This document shows, in pieces, positions 53,424 to 64,000 of a stretch of DNA of 64,000 bases. Made by a program: the position numbers and the translations under genes. Below the pieces are notes generated by a model. It worked only from the letters and a program-made list of their open reading frames with translations, made no database searches and was not told the origin of the DNA. Source of the stretch: Ustilaginoidea virens (Eukaryota > Ascomycota > Sordariomycetes > Hypocreales > Clavicipitaceae); NCBI RefSeq assembly GCF_000687475.1, contig NC_057318.1:5270001-5334000 (forward strand). Direction: 5' to 3'. How positions within the stretch are numbered: the stretch's first letter is position 1; every line of letters begins with the position of its first letter.

Positions 53424-53467
53424 GCTGTCATTGCTGTCATTGCTGTCATTGCTGTCATTGCTGTCAT
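53424..53467. repeat. CTGTCATTG nonamer repeat
   Basis: Nearly five perfect 9-nt units in non-coding DNA. Confidence 0.9.
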
Positions 53468-54835
53468 CTGCGGTGTTATCTGCGGAGCGCCGCATATGAC
53501 AGTCAGGCAGTGAGTGACTCAGCGATGGCCGTCGCTGGCTCTCTCAGAGGCTGACGGCTAACGGCTGGCATCAATTGATGGCAGCTGGCAGCACGTTGTT
53601 CGGCATATAGTTCTAGTCTAGGACAACCAGCGACATGCATGGCACCAGGCAGCATCATGAGCCTCAGCTTGTTTCAGTCACCAGACTCTTGGGCCGGTTT
53701 CCCTCATCAGCAGCTTATATACAGGCCTCTGAATGTCGGCTAGCCTTTGATTCGCAGCCTGATGAGCCGCACGCTGGTTGGTTGGCTACTGTACCTATAT
53801 GTGCCCTCCGGCGGTCCGTCTACCAGCCAGCTTGTCGCCACGTTGTTAACAACTCGAACTCCCAGCTTCGAATCAGCGAGTGTCTGGTCCAAGCCGAGCA
53901 GCGTAGCATCTGCAAGGCGGAAAGCCATCAAGGACCAAAGCAGTGCTGCAAAGAAAGCTTTGCTTCTACCGCCTGGAATCATGCTTTCGAAAGGCACAAC
54001 GGGCGGCTGCAGCGACTTGGAATCTGGCTTTGCGTCTTATTTCACATCAGAAAACCTGACCTGGACCATTTCTGTTTCACAAACAATCGCTGGCCATGTG
54101 GGCAAACACCGCCATGGTGAATCAGTCGCTTTCATTACCAGTACCCGAGATGCTGCATGAGGAAGACACAGTCAGGTCGACATTGGAGGAAAGACCGAGA
54201 CTGGACTTCATCTTTATAGTTTTGCAACTCTCCTCGTTGAAATTCACCGCCCGATGAAAATGAGCCGATGCAAGTTTTCCAAAGACATCTGGGAGACATT
54301 TGGGATAGGTGACAGCTGACGCTTGTCCGCTGACAACTGACACTGACAACTGACACCGGACTGGTGAGAGAGGAGTGAGGGCGAGGGTGAGGGCGCGGTG
54401 AGTTGAGGCACCCCAGCTTGGTGCTCATACCATGTAAGTTTCTTGCAACTCCGTTTGCCTCCTTCCTTCCTCTCTTCTCTCCCCATCTTCTACCCCATCC
54501 TTCATCTTTCCGCAACTCTTGATGCCTCAATGATAGGGAACGAACTGCCTACCTCCAAGTTACACGGTATCCAGTGATTTCGTAAACTTACTACCGTCAC
54601 ACGTTCGGGCAGTGGCCTTTCAATCACTCTTCCGCGCCTGTGATTGCCCGTCATAAATCGTTTTCTTCGACATTGCACTCACCGTCACCAGCCCCTTCTC
54701 GACTCTGCCCCTCCTGCTGCTTTGTCTTCTCCCCCTTTCAGGCTAATCAACACTCGCGCCAAACACCATCTCTTGGGCTACAAGTTCTTAAATCGATTTG
54801 TCTGTCTAATCGTCAAGACCCTAGGACCTCTTCGA

Positions 54836-54883
54836 ATGAACTGCTTCCATAACCGAGTCCGGTTATATCCAGAGGTCCTCTGA
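54836..54883 (+). promoter_or_regulatory. 15-codon uORF before the RdRP gene
   Basis: ATG at 54836, stop TGA at 54881-54883, 65 nt before the main ATG. It encodes MNCFHNRVRLYPEVL. It would matter only if the transcript starts upstream of it. Confidence 0.4.
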
Positions 54884-54948
54884 ACGCTTTCATCTACGTC
54901 CCGCCTCCTTCCCTTGAAGCTTCATACTCGGCTCGTGACTCCTTCATT

Positions 54949-57900
54949 ATGCCGGCATCACGCAAGCACGCACCGATTTCTAAGCGAACTTCGGCGATTC
55001 CGGGTAATCGGGTTCCGGCTTCCAGAAAAAATGCACCTTCTAGCTCCATCAAACCTGCCAACTCCAGCCATGAATGGCGCTCGAGGCCTTGTGCTAGCTT
55101 CAGAGTAGATCAGTTGCCCCCGGATGTCTCCACTGAACATCTGTGGCGATGGTTTTCATCTGAAGGTACGATAGTCGGGATCGATATACGCGAGAATCAT
55201 CCAAAACCCTTGCATGCCATCATTCGTTTTCAACCTCCGCCAAGACGCATGTTCTGGTCTGCAGCAGTTCTAGTGCAGCACCCAAACAGCCAAAAATACC
55301 CCAGTGGATTGGAAGTGGCCGTGTCGCTAGCTGCTGATCCCCCCTGCTCTGCAAAACCTCGAGATTACGTTCCCGAATCCTCCAACGACAAGCTTAAGCT
55401 TCATTTGAGCTCTATAGGCTTTGGTTGCTTGGTGAGACCGAGTTTGATGCGCGTCCTGAAGACCGTCGATCATGCAGACACTTGGCTGGAAATTGACAGA
55501 CAGGGGAAACGCATGAATGTGTTCTTTCCCTACCAGGTAATGAGAAGTCGCAATGGAAAGTTGTACGAAGCAGACACGAGACGATACAAGATTGTTCTCG
55601 ATATGACCGTCATGAAGATGATCTCGGAGCCTTCCCCCGTCGCAGGATTACAACATCTTGTCGTGCCAATGCCTCGGCCGCCTGAATATTTTCGCAAGGT
55701 CGACAACATCTTGAGCACGTTTGAAAGAAATCCTCGAAAATGGTACTTGGAACAAAACGGCTGGTGCAGAGCCACAGAAATAGTACAAGACATAAAGTAC
55801 CCAAGGGTTCATCCCGTTGCTCTGCATGATGAAACAATGGACGACATGAGTATTGATATTGGGCGGTGGACTACCATTCGCCTATCATTCAGCGAGGACT
55901 CGGAGGAAAATTCAAAGTCTTATCAGCAACTTCAAAAATTGTGGCTTGATTGCAACATAAAGAGTAGCATGAACTGCGAATTCGACATCAAGAGCGACGC
56001 CACCAGCGCTTGGAATTTCTTGGACCACCCGGTTGCGGCTAAAGCAGGTCAGCCCTCGCTCCTTCTCGGGCTATCTGCGACCGTACATTTGGACTTTCGT
56101 GTGCGGTATCAGTTGGAAGTGTGTATATCGAGAGACATTCTCAATGAGTATACAATTGGGCATGACTTCCTCAAGCGCCTGGCCAGCCTGTCGCCTTTAG
56201 ATGCCGTGCGTCGACTAGAATATCTTGCTGACCAGGGTGACAAGTTATTTGAACCCATGAAGCTATTTGAAATGGAAGACGCGGAATGCTACATCCCGAA
56301 TGCGAGGATTCCCTACTACTGTGCTTACGTCCGTAAGGCATCAGTTACCCCAACCACGATCCGCTTCTCCTCTCCAACAGTAGAGACTTCCAATCGAATT
56401 CTTCGCAAATACAGTCAGCTGCAAGACCGTTTTCTGCGCGTCCAGTTCCTGGAAGAATCAGAGTTTGGGAGCATAGGCAGAAATAGGGAGCAAAACGACG
56501 ATGTGTGGAGCCGTGTGGAGAGGACGTTGTTCGAAGGCGTACGGATCGGGAATCGTACTTACGAGTATCTGGCCTTTGGAAACTCGCAGCTTCGACTGAG
56601 TAGCGCCTATTTCTTTTGCCCCACCGATCACGTATCTTGCGCCGATATTCGCGCTTGGATGGGACAGTTGGACCACATCAAGGTTGTCGCCAAGCACTCT
56701 GCCCGTCTAGGGCAATGTTTTTCAACAACGAGGGAAATCAGGGGCATACCCGTGCCCCAAGTCCGGCGGATTCGCGATATAGAGCGAAATGGATTTTGCT
56801 TCACAGATGGTGTGGGCTTGGTTTCCAGCTTCTTTGCCCAAGCCATCGTTCAAGACATGGCCCTCGACGTATTGAGCGAGCCAACAGCGTTTCAGTTCCG
56901 CATGGGTGGAAGCAAGGGAGTTCTTGCCGTCTGGCCGCATGTGCAATGGAGCGAGGTGTATATTCGCGATTCCCAGGAAAAGTTCAAGTCTAAAAGCTCG
57001 AGTCTGGAGGTGATTCGATGCGCAACGAGGTCGACTGCAACCCTGAATCGGCAGACCATTGTCATTCTGGAGAGTCTTGGGGTACCCCAGGCCAAGTTTC
57101 TCCAACTTTTGAAGGACCAAATCGTGTCATTTGAGCGCGCCGCTCAAGATGCCTCGATGGCAGTCGATTTGCTCACCAAGTTTGTTGACGAGAACCAATC
57201 CTCGCTAGTTCTCGCCGAGCTTATCAAGGCTGGCTTCATGAAGGTCGGCTTCGAGGAGCCGTTTGTTTTGAACCTGCTGAAACTCTGGATTTCGTGGTCC
57301 TTCCGGCTGCTGAAGGAAAAGGCACGAATCCACGTCCCCAAGAGTGCCTTTGTCCTCGGCTGCGTGGACGAGACCGGAACGTTGAGAGGTCATTGCAAGG
57401 AAATCGAGGGGTCGTCTGTTAAAGACGTTCAACGGCTACCTCAGATATTCCTTCAGTTTACTGACCCGGACCGTCATGGCCGGAAAATCGTTGTCCAAGG
57501 AGTCTGTATAGTCGGGAGGAACCCGTCTCTGCATCCCGGGGATATCCGAGTGGTACAAGCTGTCGACAATCCCAAGTTGAGGCACTTGAGCGACGTGGTT
57601 GTCTTTCCTTCCAAGGGAGATCGTCCGGTCCCCGACATGCTCTCTGGCGGTGACCTCGACGGCGATGATTTTTTCGTTATATGGGATGCTGAAATCATTC
57701 CCAGGCAGTGGAACTATCCTCCCATGAACTACAAGGGACCGAAACCTCACGAGCTTGACAGAAACGTCGTGGTTGACGACATGCGGACCTTTTTCGTCAA
57801 CTATATGAAGAACGATGTTTTGCCTCTGATTGCACATGCACACTTGGCATTTGCAGACCAGCTTAACGACGGACCAAGGTCACAGGAATGTAAGCTTCCG

Positions 57901-59006
57901 AGTTTTGAAACTTGCTTTTCCCCAGGGCTGTATGCCCATGTCGTGCTGCGGAATGTTGTCAACTTTGCGACTAATGATGAAAAGGCCTGAGACTGGCAGA
58001 TTTGCACTCACAAGCTGTCGACTACGCAAAGACTGGACAGCCAGCCGAGTACAACTGGGAGCTCCAGCCAAGACGATGGCCTCATTTTATGGAGAAACCG
58101 TCCTCTTACCGGTCACGCAAAGCATTGGGTGTTTTATACGACGAGGTGGTTAAACATGCAATCAAGTTTCATCCCGACTGGCAGCACGCGTTCGACAAGA
58201 GAGTTCTGGAAAAGTTTGCGCTGGGCGAAGAGGTAATTGCTACCGCGAAAGCCATCAAGATCCAATACGACATTTCTGTTCGCCGCCTGCTTGCCCACCA
58301 TAATGTTGAAACAGAATTTGAGCTCTACTCGGGCTGGGCCATGTCCAGGCCCAATGTTGGAAGTGATTACAAAACGCAAGAGCAGCTTGGGCAAGAGTTC
58401 AGCGCCCTGAAGGACCGGTTCAGAGAACAGTGCTATGGCGAGATTGATGCCGGTGACGCCGAGAGTCTAGACAGATTCGTGGCGGCAATGTACAAGGTTA
58501 CGGCAGAGGAGATCAGGACCGTACTCCGAGTCGAACAGGACATGGACGAGGGGCATGTCGAGCCCAGTATTCCTGAGGGCGCCAAAACCCGCATGCCACT
58601 CATAAGCTTCCCATGGATCTTCCACTGGGTCATGATCCGACTGGCGATGGGGAAGAAATACAAGCCTGGAAAGTGCGTCCTGTCAGCAGCAAGACGAGCC
58701 CCTGCAGTCGAGCATGGATTGCAGTCTCTGGCCGAAAGGCCCAAGGGTGGCCCCAGCCCCTCAAATACGACGACGGAGGCGGGCGCCGCGGTCGACGAGA
58801 TGCAGCGTCTTGCAGCGCCAGCTGATACGGTACGAGGGGCCATGGCAGCTGGAACAGAGAATCAGGCTGTTGAAAGGACGGAAGAAGCCGTCCAGGCCGA
58901 CGACGACGGGGAAGAGGATATTTACTCGGACGACAGATTGGTAGGGGTTCTGGGAGAAGGGAGAAGTGGCATGGATCGTCTTGCTGCTTTGGTTGACGAG
59001 GGTTAG
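54949..59006 (+). CDS. RNA-dependent RNA polymerase (RNA silencing)
   Basis: Cellular RdRP that makes double-stranded RNA for Dicer in quelling or meiotic silencing. Exons are 54949-57889 and 57985-59006, giving 1320 aa. The 95-nt intron (GTAAGC ... AAAAG) rejoins CLRLADLHSQAVDYAKTG, a block conserved after the catalytic core. An RRM-like segment (FRVDQLPPDVSTEHLW, about 50-100) precedes the polymerase region. The catalytic motif is SGGDLDGDDFFVIWD with the three aspartates D902, D904 and D906 of DxDGD intact. The flanking NRQTIVILESLGV and RNPSLHPGDIRVV also fit the family. This GGDLDGD form resembles the plant-RDR-like fungal group (SAD-1, RRP-3, S. pombe Rdp1) more than QDE-1. The C-terminal ~150 residues are acidic and low-complexity. 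No frame damage is visible, so the gene is probably active. It is a host gene, not a viral polymerase. Confidence 0.94.
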
Positions 59007-59866
59007 CGGCAGACATTCCGCGGGCCGTGAGATGCAGAATGTCGCCGATACAGGTTTCATTCATCTCAACGGTCGCGGCGGGGCACACGATGCCGGGGTA
59101 GGCGGTTGGGAAGAGTGACGAAGCCTGGATGGAGGTTTGAATTTCATGGCTGGACGGATCTGCCTCAGCATCCGGATGGGGGCACAGGTCGAATAGTCAT
59201 CGGTACTGACATGGCGCCCGAGACGTCGTGCATGTGCAGTGCAGTGCAGTGCAGTGCAGTGCAGTGCAAGTGCAGTATGGTGAAGTTTGCATCTCGAGAC
59301 ATTTGGCAGGCATCGTTTCAGGACTAGTGGTGCTCGGTACTCGGTACTCGGTAGTGGTAGCAGAATAGTCTGGAATTAAAGCGGTCTGGTAGAACAAAAC
59401 AAGTCAAGTCGTGGCAGCCCCTTTGTCTTTCTTCCTTGGCAATGCAGGGCCATCCAATGCTGGCGGTCGGTGGAAGGGGGAGGAGTCGAGCCGCAGCGAC
59501 CGCTTGCCCCATTGAAACAATCTGCCGGGGCTAACTCGTCGCCACCCGTCCACGGTGACGGGGCGACGACAACTCGACTCGGCGGGCGACTGGCAGCTGG
59601 CAGCTGGCTCGCAGCGAGCTGCACATTGGTACATATCAAAGATCGCTTGCCAAAAGCCAAAAACACCCGGCATCAAACAGACAAATCACCCACGAGCAAA
59701 GAGTTTCCAGCACGACGCGACAACACTCGCGCCAGACAACCACGCTCAACCACATTCAACCACCGGCCAAGCAGCTAGCAGCCGCCTTGGTACAAAAGAC
59801 AGCCACGACAGCCGCCTTCTCCTGACCTCCCAGCAGCCCCCGAGCGCCAACGCGAAACGCGCAGCC
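59007..59866. other. Intergenic region RdRP/cbp4
   Basis: Contains the RdRP 3' UTR, a GTGCA repeat (59234-59268) and the presumed cbp4 promoter. No gene is recognised. Confidence 0.55.
59234..59268. repeat. (GTGCA)n repeat
   Basis: Seven GTGCA pentamers, the last slightly changed. Confidence 0.9.
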
Positions 59867-60628
59867 ATGCCCGCCAAGCAGCCGACAAACTGGAAGCTCT
59901 GGGCCAAAGTCCTGGTCGGGTATGCATGAACCCCTCCCCCCCGTTGTGCTGCTGACCGCACCGCACCGTGCCGTGTATTTTGACGAGAACGTTGAACGCA
60001 ACCCGCCGCGGCACGCCCAAACGCAGCAGCTGACCCGCTTCGCTTTCTTCTCCCACAGCGGCGCCGCCATCAGCATAGGGGGTCCCTTGCTCACGATGCG
60101 CCTGACGCCGACCGAAGACGAGCTCCGGTCGAGATATAACCCCGACCTGCTGAAGAAGAGCATCGAAGGCCGGCAAGAGCGGGAGGAGGAGTTTGACGAG
60201 TTTGTCACGCGCTTGAAGCAATACTCCAAGTCGGATAAGCCGAGTTAGTAGAGCCGCAGGCGCCCCTGCATCTTTCTTTCTTTCTTTCCTTTTCCCCCCT
60301 TTTATATGATTTCACGATTTTCCCCTTGCGAGGTTTTGTTGCTTTCTTTATAAAACAAAGTCCTGCTTATTTACACGGTCGCGGCGCGCCGGAGAGCATG
60401 GCAAAAGTGCAGCTGCGGCGCAGCTCGTGACGGTGTTAGTTCATTCACTGCGATTTGATGGCGGGAAGCGGGGGCTAACTGTGCTTGTCTGCCGTAGTCT
60501 GGATTGTGGTCAAGGAGGAGGAGGAGAGGCGCAAAAAGGCCGTCTTGGAGGCAGCAAAGGCGCACCAGAGGGAGGCGGATGCGCAGCGGGACGAGATGAG
60601 GCGGGAAGCGGGATTGGGGTCCAAGTGA
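59867..60628 (+). CDS. cbp4: Cbp4, assembly factor of the cytochrome bc1 complex
   Basis: Small mitochondrial inner-membrane protein needed, with Cbp3-Cbp6, to assemble cytochrome b into complex III. Exons are 59867-59919, 60059-60243 and 60498-60628, giving 122 aa in phase. Introns are 139 and 254 nt. Donors are GTATGC and the weaker GTTAGT; acceptors are CACAG and CGTAG. The N-terminal [12 protein letters not shown]...GGPLLTM is a single hydrophobic segment (about 8-31). It is followed by [20 protein letters not shown] and a charged helix [20 protein letters not shown], the family's usual layout. If intron 2 is retained, the protein stops after KSDKPS (60246-60248) and loses the C-terminal helix. 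Confidence 0.92.
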
Positions 60629-63600
60629 GGTGGGCAGCACATGTCAGGGACTGACGGGCAATGACAAGGACTGACAATGGAATATGCATCATGGAAGCAT
60701 GCCCGAGCCATGTCGTGCCGCTGGTGACCTGACTTGAAGGAACGAGCCAAACGGCAAACCCTGGTGCGAGTACGGAGTAGGAAAGGGTGAAGCAGGGATG
60801 AACAATTTTTTCCTCCTCTTTCGGTTTTGTTTCCTTTCCCTCGCGGAAGAGGGGTGGAGAGACAAGGTTTCTTGTAACCTTGCATTCGCAAATGGCCGAG
60901 GCATAGGCATCTGGGGATCTGCAAAACCGGGGCTGACATTGTGGCGGCGGATATTTTGGCTCTACTCGGTACTCGGTACTCCGTAGAGCCTAGCGCCTCG
61001 TCGATAAGGCTTGAAATGTCTTTGGAGGGCGTCAATGGAAAAGAAGAGCCAGTTGCCTGCTGGTCCGTCCAGCGCGCCGCCCATGAGGCTATCCGCCTTG
61101 AAACGAGAACCTCCGAGGCCGTGGAGGGGTCTGCGCAAGGTTCCGCGTCTAACGCGAAGGGAGCTGGACAGGCAGCCACCTCTTGGCTGTACCCGCCCGG
61201 CCCCGTGTCCATGCGCCCACCGAAGAGAAGAAAAGCCCCGAGGCCGACGGTTTTGGCTTGGCGCAAGCTAAAAAGTTCCGTCGGCTGCACAAAGTCAGGT
61301 TTCTATTGCCGGACCAGGGTTCGTATCCGTCCTAATCCATCCGCCTCGCTTACTCCACCCGGTGGCTGATTCTTATCGTCTTGTCTTGCGGCTTGCCTAG
61401 GTTGGCCCAGCCGCTTTTATACTGCAGCCGCGGGTCAGTAGTCGATGGAGTTTTGTCTGGTTCCTGCTAGAGGACGACGATGCATGCGCCCTGCAGGTCT
61501 TGGCAGTATACGATGTGAAGGGTTGCTGTCCTAGTGCCAACCATTGAGTTCTTGACCTGACATCTGATGACCGAGCGCCCGTCGAGAACTTGTGCAGCTG
61601 AATCCCACGAACTTTTGTCGATGCTAGTAACCTATCAGACCAAGGATACGACTGCCTGGTGTTGCTCTCCCACGCCAGAATGCATGTCATGTCATGATGA
61701 GCAGTAGTTCCTCCATAGTTAGATCATCAGGTGACAGAGAGGTAGGGTAGGTAGTCTCCATGGCGATGACCAGTCGGCATCATTGAGCCGACTTGGCGAC
61801 CCGCTTGCTCGGTTGTCGTGGTGGCACTTGGCGGCGCTTGTCTTGTCCAGAGATTCCTCATGTCGCTCAAAGTAGAAAACCAAACTCTAAAATGACGCAG
61901 CGATTTGACTGTGACATGAACGTTGAAAGCATCACCAACCCTCCCGGCAGTCATAGTTTAGCTGACTCATGGCCCTTCCGTAGCTTGCATGAGAGACATG
62001 GGGATGGGGGCAGGAGCTGCAGTCCACTTACGGAGCGAGTCTGGTTTACTCGATTCATACTCCAGATGTCGGCTTCTGGTTCCGAGGCTGGATGCAGCAG
62101 GGGTTGGACGTTGGAAGGCGTCGTCGACATCTCCCACGGTACGCTTGCAAGAGGAAGATGGGAAGATACATGTAGGGATGGATGAAAAGGGGAGGCTGAG
62201 CCGGTCAGGACTCAGGACGCAGGACGCAGGACGCAGGACGCAGGACGCAGGACGCAGGACTTAGGACGCAGTAACCGCTCTGTGGCGGAAAGAAGGTGGT
62301 TGGGTGTTAAGGACGCCCCGCCCCTGCCCTGTTGGAAACCAGGGCTCAAAAAGTTCCGCCGAGACAGACGGTATGCACTGTGCGGAAGGATCTACCGACA
62401 GGTATTAACGTTTACCGTACAGAGTACATGCATGTATAGTCCTAGTACCCATACAGCTGCAGGCTTTAATAAGCTTATCAGTTCGAGACTGAGTCGTCCA
62501 ACTCCAGGGAGGACGAGACTTATTTCCATTTAGCGTTGGCCATCCTCGTCCTTCTACGGACTACATCAGTATCAGTTGACAATCGTAGCCTAGAGTCTAG
62601 ATTCTAGACCCTAGAAGAGATCCGGAGCACAGCGGTGTCACCATGGTCATGTGGCCAACCTGCTTCTAATTGGTTGGGCTCGTCATCACGACGGTTTCCC
62701 GACCGAGTCAGTCAAGTCACGAGTCACCACAGAACACTACTAACTTTGATTTCGATTTACGGGAAGTAGAAGAAAAAGAAAAGAACAACGTGAAAAAAAA
62801 GGGGAGCAAGGACCAAAGTACATGTAAAAGTAATTATCAATAATACTTACCATAAAACAAAAGGAAAAGAAACCACGGCGGAGAGCGGTCGCCTTTGTCC
62901 TCGCCATCCACATAGCACCCCCCAGCCGACCGAATTAGGCAGGTCACTGTTAGCTGTCTCATGTGGCCTGGGCCCTTTTTCTCCTCGGCGTCCTTACATG
63001 TAGGAGCTAGGTACCTCGGTGAGTAAGGTACCTAAGGTATCTAGGTACCTACCTGTAGTAGTTGCCGAGTGCACCTGGGCGCGGGGTTCCTTGCGTCAGC
63101 GTCGCCGCCACAACCACCTCGGGCTGAAGTTGGCTTGACGGTATCCCGAGTTTGACTGACTCCTTCCCTGACCAGACATGGACGCTTCCCTGATGCCAGC
63201 AGCAGGTAGCACAACGTCCAATGAATGGTACGACTTATTGCCTACCTCCCAGGTACAGAGCGTTCTCCGTACAAAGCAGTACTTCGTGCGGACTCCAGGG
63301 TACAGTCGCGCCGGTATTGCAGATTCGCAGTCTTCGCAGACTCGCAGTCACGATAACAGCCGGCTTGTGACTCTGGGGGCGGAAATTCCACCGGCCAACC
63401 CCTCGCCAATCATTTTCCTGCGGCCCGCCCTAGGTAACAGAGTTAGCCGAGTTAGGTACATTTCTACCTAGGTACCTTACATAAGATTCCAGGAGGTATT
63501 TATTCGGTAGCGCGGAGTACGGGCTACTCGTATGAGGTATGGGGTGCCTGGTACGAGTTCTCGGCCGGGAGCAAGCCGCGCGCCCGAGAGAACTCCAATC

Positions 63601-63888
63601 TGCTACAACCCCCCCATCTGCAGCATCGTTGCATTAGCTCGGAACTTATTAGGGTTTACGTCTTCACAACTCCGCAAGATGCGTCGCACTCGCAGCTTTG
63701 CCGAATTGGATATAAGCTCCGGGGCATCCCCCCCCCCCTCCTCTCTCCCCGTCCCCCTTCCTTCTCCTCCTCCCCCCTTTCGCTTCATCACTGTCTTGCT
63801 TCATCCCACCTGTTCATCTCGTTCCCAAACTTGTCGACAACACACAGGTCAAGGGTCTGTGTGGCCGTAAGCTTCATTCACGGCCGTC
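60629..63888. other. Intergenic region after cbp4
   Basis: 3.3 kb without a recognisable gene. It holds an AGGACGC repeat (62207-62270), GTAC-rich words (63009-63056, 63450-63480) and TACGGAG/CTCCGTA words near 60772, 60975 and 63264. The last 200 nt look like a promoter and leader: a TATAAG at about 63709 and a CT-rich tract at 63730-63785. Confidence 0.5.
62207..62270. repeat. AGGACGC heptamer repeat
   Basis: About seven 7-nt units. The first, AGGACTC, matches the unit of the 38815-38862 repeat. Confidence 0.9.
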
Positions 63889-64000
63889 ATGGGTCTCAAG
63901 GAACGCTTGGGACTCAAGTCCCCCGAGACAACTGCTCAGACAACTGCTCAGACAACTGCTCAGACAACTGCTCAGACAACTACGGAGACAACCGCCAAGA
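63889..64000 (+). CDS. 5' end of an unidentified gene, cut by the window edge
   Basis: An ATG at 63889 begins MGLKERLGLKSPE followed by TTAQ repeats. A 12-nt unit (63928-63999, six copies, the last two diverged) encodes them. A TATAAG and a long CT-rich tract lie upstream, as in fungal promoters. Only 37 codons are visible, and the family cannot be told. Confidence 0.5.
   Translation, partial: MGLKERLGLKSPETTAQTTAQTTAQTTAQTTTETTAK
63928..63999 (+). repeat. 12-nt coding minisatellite
   Basis: Six units of ACAACTGCTCAG, four perfect and two diverged, encoding TTAQ in the frame of the partial gene. The unit is a multiple of three, so copy-number change keeps the frame. Confidence 0.85.

Larger units (their letters stand above)
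52111..54948. other. Divergent intergenic region phosphotransferase/RdRP
   Basis: Shared upstream region of 2.8 kb. It includes a nonamer repeat (53424-53467) and, before the RdRP, a pyrimidine-rich leader-like stretch (54660-54780) with one uORF (54836-54883). Frames at 53740-54350 on either strand are not recognisable proteins. Confidence 0.5.

Noticed and set aside
53740..54349. Minus-strand frames near 53740-53997 and 54122-54349 as a small spliced gene
   Set aside because: One has a short hydrophobic stretch, but I found no convincing splice pair joining them and no family match.
61270..61345. GGGTTCGTATCC near 61309 as a tRNA B-box
   Set aside because: No A-box, D-arm or pairing acceptor stem lies at the proper distance on that strand.
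63178..63471. 97-codon frame starting MDASLMPAAGSTTS
   Set aside because: No family resemblance. Its 3' part consists of the GTAC-rich intergenic words, and it lies in the presumed upstream region of the next gene.

Overview
The window is nuclear DNA of a filamentous ascomycete, most probably a sordariomycete and perhaps of the order Hypocreales. The reasons are short GT-AG introns (60-250 nt) with CTAAC/CTGAC-like branch sites, a fungal tRNA-Gly with an 11-nt intron, and ten genes whose products match Pezizomycotina families. I cannot name the species. Base composition is balanced between genes, and I see no AT-rich islands of the kind left by repeat-induced point mutation and no recognisable transposon.

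Layout. A two-finger C2H2 transcription factor (minus, 1217-2564) is followed by about 15.7 kb without a recognisable gene but full of microsatellites, minisatellites and homopolymer runs. Then come malate synthase (minus, 18230-20309) and a Gin4/Nim1-type septin-associated kinase (minus, 21926-25823). A tRNA-Gly(GCC) at 27233-27314 precedes SMC5 (plus, 27767-31525), which converges on the Kelch cell-end marker TeaA (minus, 32797-37363). After 3.4 kb of repeats come the TORC1 scaffold Kog1/raptor (plus, 40769-45337), a Yap/AP-1-like bZIP factor (plus, 47784-49133), a CDP-choline/ethanolamine phosphotransferase (minus, 50624-52110), an RNA-dependent RNA polymerase (plus, 54949-59006) and the bc1 assembly factor Cbp4 (plus, 59867-60628). 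The 5' end of a further gene is cut by the window edge (63889-64000).

The exon structures given here were built by joining reading frames at visible splice sites. In every spliced gene the exon lengths add up to a whole number of codons. The genes are single-copy housekeeping and regulatory functions (glyoxylate cycle, polarity, genome maintenance, TORC1 signalling, phospholipid synthesis, RNA silencing, respiration). They do not form a metabolic cluster, and no operon-like logic is apparent.

I found no clearly new multi-gene system. The observations most worth checking are the GC-AG intron that separates the malate synthase body from its SKL peroxisomal signal, a defective-looking acceptor in SMC5 intron 2, a possible 48-nt cassette exon and a stop-start-overlapping uORF in Kog1, the sense-strand pyrimidine bias of intronic homopolymers, a tRNA-like relic, and dispersed TACGGAGTA-type motifs that I saw only outside the annotated exons.
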